Source: Solen grandis (taxonomy: Eukaryota > Mollusca > Bivalvia > Adapedonta > Solenidae). Taken from it: DNA of 64,000 bases. Shown one piece after another: positions 59,756 through 64,000 of this stretch. The stretch lies in NCBI GenBank assembly GCA_021229015.1, contig CM037777.1, positions 64,744,219 through 64,808,218 on the forward strand. The letters run 5' to 3'. The notes below the pieces were generated by a model. That model was not told the DNA's origin. It ran no database searches and saw only the letters and a program-made list of their open reading frames with translations. Position 1 is the stretch's first letter; each line of letters begins with the position of its first letter. The translations under genes were made by a program, and so were the position numbers.

Positions 59756-60590
59756 GAAAAAAAATCAACATATTTTTAGTAAAAAATATGTTTGACAATG
59801 ATAAAATAAACCCAAATACTTTTTTTCCAGTTGTCACAGTTTTTCAGCACTGAACATATTAACCTTCATTAATGGACACAACTTAACTACTGAAGCATAT
59901 GAAAACGCATGTACAGGCTAAAATACACCATACAGAATGCTTACAAATTTGAAATATTTTGGTATAACATAAAATAAGATTTACGTTGAAAATGGTTTAA
60001 AATGTTTTTCAACTTTACAAGTGTGTAGTTCAGTAAAACATGTTACCAGTTTTTGTTAAATATCAAAACACCTGTAGCATAATGCGTAGAATAAGACAAT
60101 TAATAATGATCAATAATTCAAAGACTATCAATTAGTTTTAATAGTTTATTCTAATGATATATCAATTGGAAATCCCCAGCATCATAAAAATAAACATTCA
60201 AACTCGCTAAAAGTGATTTAATTCAATTTAAAAATTTCAGGTAATTTGAATTTTTGATTAAAATTTGCAAATCCACATTTTTTATTGATTTTTAACTGAT
60301 TAAATTCAATATATCTTATATCTCCAGAAAATTAAATAAACAAATGGAAACATTTATATAACCCAAATTACATTTTAAGTCATTTTAAAAAACTTTTTAA
60401 ATACATCAATTTGGTGATAATTTCTATGAGTAATTATTTTCAGGGTTCCAATGCTAGCTAAAATGGGGTCAGGTTTTGAGGAGAGAAATTTTACCTGTTT
60501 TAATACGTTACAGATATTCACTGTAAAGGTTTGCCTGTTTTTAAGGCAATGATTTTTTATCTGTTTCACTATGTTACAGGTGCGCAAAGG
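59756..60590. other. AT-rich stretch, nothing recognised
   Basis: No exon or clear repeat. Confidence 0.45.
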
Positions 60591-60700
60591 ATATAAGGAA
60601 ACTAGCTGACCCCCTAGGGGCCTCATTTTTCAAGGGATCAACATTACTTTAGCAATTATGGTACACAGTCATGCGGTGACCATTTGTGCTAAATGAAACA

Positions 60701-60944
60701 AGAAACAAGTGTTGTACGCAACACATGAGTCTCCTACTGGTGAGGTGCATAATTTTTCTGTTACCATAGCAATCAGAATTTAGGTCTGAGAAAAAAAGTG
60801 ACGTGCAGAATCTCCATACTGCCATTTATTCATTTATCAAGTTTCATAATATCATTTTAAACTGTTTTTAAGTTATTGCGGGGTCCAGAGACGGACAGAC
60901 AGACGGTTAGACGGCAAACCTACGGTCCCTTCCTAGGGAACCAA
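60701..60944 (+). mobile_element. Pearl/Helitron-like element 9, nested
   Basis: Starts ACAAGTGTTGTACGCAACAC (hairpin GTGTTG/CAACAC). One short core is followed by GACGGACAGACAGACGG and a hairpin TCCCTTCCTAGGGA. The flanks (GCTAAATGAAAC and AATTAAATTCTGGCCATTGG) rejoin as a unit of element 7, so this is an insertion. Confidence 0.65.
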
Positions 60945-61483
60945 TTAAATTCTGGCCATTGGTTTCAAAGAGGAAGAATTTTGAAATGTTCTTTATTAAG
61001 TATAAAGGGAAATTAGCCAACCCCCTAGGGGCTTCATTTTCAAGGAATCAGCTTCATTATAGCAATTATGATAGATAGTCATGAGCTGACCATTTGTGAC
61101 AAAGGAAATTAAATTCTGACCATTGGTTTCAGAGGAGAAGATTTTTGAAGTTTTTTAAGTAAAATTCTTTTGGTTGCTATGGCAACCAGATTGGTTGCTA
61201 TGGCAACCAGAGTTCTGCAGGGATCAAGTTTAATTTAACAACTTTTGTGGGGGTTCACTCAAAATTGATCCATGCCAAGATTCATCAATTTCTACTCAGT
61301 GGTTTCAGAGGAGATGTCGTTTAAAGCAATTTGTTGACGACAGACCATGCATGATGATGGACGCAGGGTGATCCTCATAGCTCACCTTGAGCATGTTGTG
61401 CTCTCGTGAGCTTAAAAGCTCTTTGAAATCAATCATAGGTTTTTGTTCACAGGATGGCTATTATTCAGAGATGACTGATTATC

Positions 61484-61583
61484 NNNNNNNNNNNNNNNNN
61501 NNNNNNNNNNNNNNNNNNNNNNNNNNNNNNNNNNNNNNNNNNNNNNNNNNNNNNNNNNNNNNNNNNNNNNNNNNNNNNNNNNN
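61484..61583. other. Assembly gap (100 N)
   Basis: A run of exactly 100 N, gap of unknown size; it could hide part of a ULK3-like exon. Confidence 0.95.
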
Positions 61584-61732
61584 TTTTTTATTTTTTTTTT
61601 GAAAAAAATCAGGGTACCAAGTGCTACCCTCCTAAAGCCTTTATTTTCATAAGTGTAATAGTGTGTAACTGTATCACGTCACGGTTGCGTCAAATACTTC
61701 GACGTGATTTGGCACCATTTTTGGTAAGGTCT

Positions 61733-61945
61733 GACAAGTTTAATGCAAAAACTATAGAAAATAACATAAGATAAAAAAGAAATTTTTGTTTCTTTTGAGT
61801 AAATATGGAATATATCTCATCTCAAAGTGATACAATGTTCATATTTTAATATTGTAATTGCATCACTTCTCGATGAGATCTATTCCATATTCACCCAAAA
61901 CAAACAAATTTTCCTCTATTTCTATAAACTTTTGTCAACAAGAGA
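61733..61945. mobile_element. Foldback element with long inverted arms
   Basis: TGAGTAAATATGGAATATAT and TCTCATCTCAAAGTGATAC on the left are mirrored by GCATCACTTCTCGATGAGAT and TCCATATTCACCC on the right. Similarity extends outward to ACTATAGAAA / TTTCTATAAACTTTTGTC. Non-coding, MITE-like. Confidence 0.6.
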
Positions 61946-62454
61946 TAGATAAAATGCAGTCGCACTAATATATTACGCGAATACTAGATTAGTCCTATTA
62001 TCTTGATACTAGGCCAACCAGTTCTTGAACTACACAATCTGCTAAGCGCCATTTTAACGACGCACGCCCGCTTGTCGTATAGAGGCTGTAACTATTTAGC
62101 CACCTGGACCGATTTTAGTTTATTAATTTCTCTCTACCAGCCATTTTCACAGTTTTGAGAGAGATCTTATTTTTCGCTTTTTCGAAACACATTATGGAAA
62201 AAACCTGACTGACTAATCTGATATGTTCTTGTGGTTCAAATAGAAGACTATTTCTCATCCTGGCCACTCTGCAATTGTTTAATAAACGCATCAGTCAAAC
62301 AAGCATAATAGCTAACACTAATTTAACAATATTAACCACACGGAATGTAATGTGAAACGTAAAAGAAAGCCCTCTTCATCACAAATGCATGTGGACCAAA
62401 TGGAAGATTGATTTATGGCAAAATTTAAGATATTATCCACTTTAATCGCTCAAA
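61946..62454. other. Nothing recognised
   Basis: No gene or repeat identified. Confidence 0.45.
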
Positions 62455-62772
62455 ATGAACATCAACCAAAACACATTTTATCTGATAATATATATATATG
62501 TTTGTAAAACAAAAACAAGAAATATCATTAAAAGGATATTCGGCATGGATTGGGATTTAAGTAAAGAAGATTGTAGAGAACGGTTGTATAATGTAATACG
62601 TCCCCTCCAAAGCGAACATAAGATTGTGTATTGTAATGAAGCGCACTGTATACTGCAGATGTTTATAACATTTGACTCGGAGAGATTTTCTAAAAGACGT
62701 ACTTTGAAAAAAATCAAGTATATATTTATAACAGAAACTACAATTCAGTATCAATATTTCGTGAATAAGTGA
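62455..62772 (+). CDS. Unrecognised small open frame
   Basis: A 105-codon frame with fairly normal composition in its second half (MDWDLSKEDCRERLYNVIRP, EAHCILQMFITFD). No signal peptide, family motif or splice context recognised. It could be a chance frame or an element remnant; it is opposite in strand to the ULK3-like gene. Confidence 0.2.
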   Translation: MNINQNTFYLIIYIYVCKTKTRNIIKRIFGMDWDLSKEDCRERLYNVIRPLQSEHKIVYCNEAHCILQMFITFDSERFSKRRTLKKIKYIFITETTIQYQYFVNK

Positions 62773-63038
62773 CATATGTGTCAGCTAGTTGTTATTTCAA
62801 CAAAAAATAGTGAGCAATTTTTTTTCCTTCTTCCGATAAAAATCGTTCAATATTCATTTCCGTCTTTAAAAAGGTTAAAGGGGTGGTTAAACAGCTACGT
62901 CGGAAAAAAGAAATAATTGAGATATTGTGAGAAATAGTACCAGCCAATGAGAGAATTTCCCCTAACGCATAGTCGTATTAACGATTCAACTCAACTTGTT
63001 TTACAACTTTTTGCCATTGTCTAGTAGTCTGTTACCCA

Positions 63039-64000
63039 AATAGATGTTAAACAGATCCCACATAAGAAGATGTTAAACAGATCCCACATAAGATAGATGT
63101 TAAACAGATCCCACATAAGACAGATGTTAAACAGATCCCACATAAGACAGATGTTAAACAGATCCCACATAAGACAGATGTTAAACAGATTCCACATAAG
63201 ACAGATGTTAAACAGATCCCACATATGACAGATGTTAAACAGATCCCACATAAGATAGATGTTAAACAGATGTTAAACAGATTCAACATAAGATAGATGT
63301 TAAACAGATCCCACATAAGATAGATGTTAAACAGATCCCACAAAAGATAGATGTTAAACAGATCCCACATAACACAGATTTTAAACAGGTCCCACATAAG
63401 ACAGATGTTAAACAGATCCCACATAAGATAGATGTTAAACAGATCCCGTAAAAGACAGGTGTTAAACAGATGTTAAACAGATCCCACATAAGACAGATTT
63501 CAAACAGATGTTAAACAGATCCCACATAAGACAGATGTTAAACAGATCCCACATAAGATAGATGTTAAACAGATCCCACATAAAACAGATGTTAAACAGA
63601 TCCCACATAAGATAGATGTTAAACAGATTCCACATAAGACAGATGTTAAACAGATCCCACATGAGATAGATGTTAAACAGATCCCACATAAGATAGATGT
63701 TAAACAGATCCCACATAAAACAGATGTTAAACAGATCCTACAAAAGACAGATGTTAAACAGATCCCACATAAAACAGATGTTAAACAGATCCCACATAAG
63801 ATAGATGTTAAACAGATCCCACATAAGACAGATGTTAAACAGATGTTAAACAGATCCCACATAAGACAGATGTTAAACAGATGTTAAACAGATCCCACAT
63901 AAGATAGATGTTAAACAGATCCCACATAAAACAGATGTTAAACAGATCCCACATAAGATAGATGTTAAACAGATCCCACATAAGACAGATGTTAAACAGA
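63039..64000 (+). repeat. 27-bp minisatellite, running off the window
   Basis: The unit is CAGATGTTAAACAGATCCCA plus CATAAGA, about 35 copies. Some units carry an extra 12-base CAGATGTTAAA-type partial duplication. The period is a multiple of 3, so minus-strand frames stay open; these are not genes. Confidence 0.95.

Larger units (their letters stand above)
58309..61411 (+). mobile_element. Pearl/Helitron-like element 7, interrupted by nested insertions
   Basis: Starts ACAAGAAGGCCTTATGGCCC (hairpin GGCC). Body units with TCATTTTTCAAGGGATCAAC, AGCAATTATGG and GACCATTTGTGC occur at 58440-58900, then again at 60590-60690 and 60945-61140. The stretch between holds elements 8 and 9. It ends with GACGACAGACC, then CTCACCTTGAGCATG and CTCTCGTGAGC. 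Whether one element or two adjacent ones is uncertain. Confidence 0.5.

Noticed and set aside
63021..63862. Overlapping minus-strand frames with repeating WDLFNI-like peptides
   Set aside because: By-product of the 27-bp minisatellite.
50368..64000. Regular repeats that could suggest CRISPR arrays
   Set aside because: Units are contiguous without unique spacers, no cas genes exist, and the DNA is eukaryotic.

Overview
This is nuclear DNA from an animal, most likely a bivalve mollusc (a venerid-type clam is my best guess). It is AT-rich, with small exons in long introns, GT-AG splice sites, tRNA-derived SINEs, non-LTR retrotransposon remnants, MITEs and several kinds of repeat that look like the pearl/Helitron-related elements described in bivalves. 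There are no bacterial operons, no CRISPR array and no convincing tRNA or rRNA gene. Two runs of 100 Ns (11384-11483 and 61484-61583) mark scaffold gaps. Species assignment is inference.

Five protein genes can be supported, most by joining exons whose splice sites and phases agree. (1) 8425-10984, minus: the 3' part of a secreted gene with a sushi/CCP exon, an EGF-like exon and a terminal PAN/apple-like exon, all phase 1. (2) 11983-22979, plus: a complete seven-exon gene for a 361-residue secreted endonuclease/exonuclease/phosphatase (EEP) superfamily enzyme with every usual catalytic motif and an eight-cysteine insert. (3) 24875-30624, minus: the complete five-exon coding region of SSR2 (TRAP-beta), with a probable noncoding first exon ending at 32420. 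(4) 36394-37101, minus: an intronless GAS1/GFR-alpha-like GPI-anchored receptor of 235 residues. (5) 49824-57955, minus: the last two coding exons of a gene with a C-terminal MIT domain, most likely the kinase ULK3; the rest lies beyond the right edge.

Layout: 1-8400 is gene-poor, with MITEs in pairs. 8.4-11 kb and 12-23 kb hold the divergent CCP/EGF/PAN and EEP genes. 23-32.5 kb is SSR2, tail to tail with EEP, with a LINE foldback in its first intron. 32.6-42 kb has LINE remnants, two long palindromes and the GAS1-like gene. 42-49.8 kb is repeats and unassigned DNA. From 49.8 kb on, the ULK3-like introns are packed with a 42-bp minisatellite, many nested pearl-like elements and finally a 27-bp minisatellite that runs off the edge.

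The genes do not form a pathway. SSR2 works at the ER translocon, ULK3 in autophagy/Hedgehog/abscission signalling, the GAS1-like protein possibly in Hedgehog or GDNF-type reception, and the two divergent genes encode secreted proteins. The most novel-looking items are the secreted EEP enzyme with its cysteine insert, the common hairpin-tandem-GGAC-hairpin design of the intronic repeats, an array of decoy splice acceptors next to EEP exon 4, and the long palindromes.
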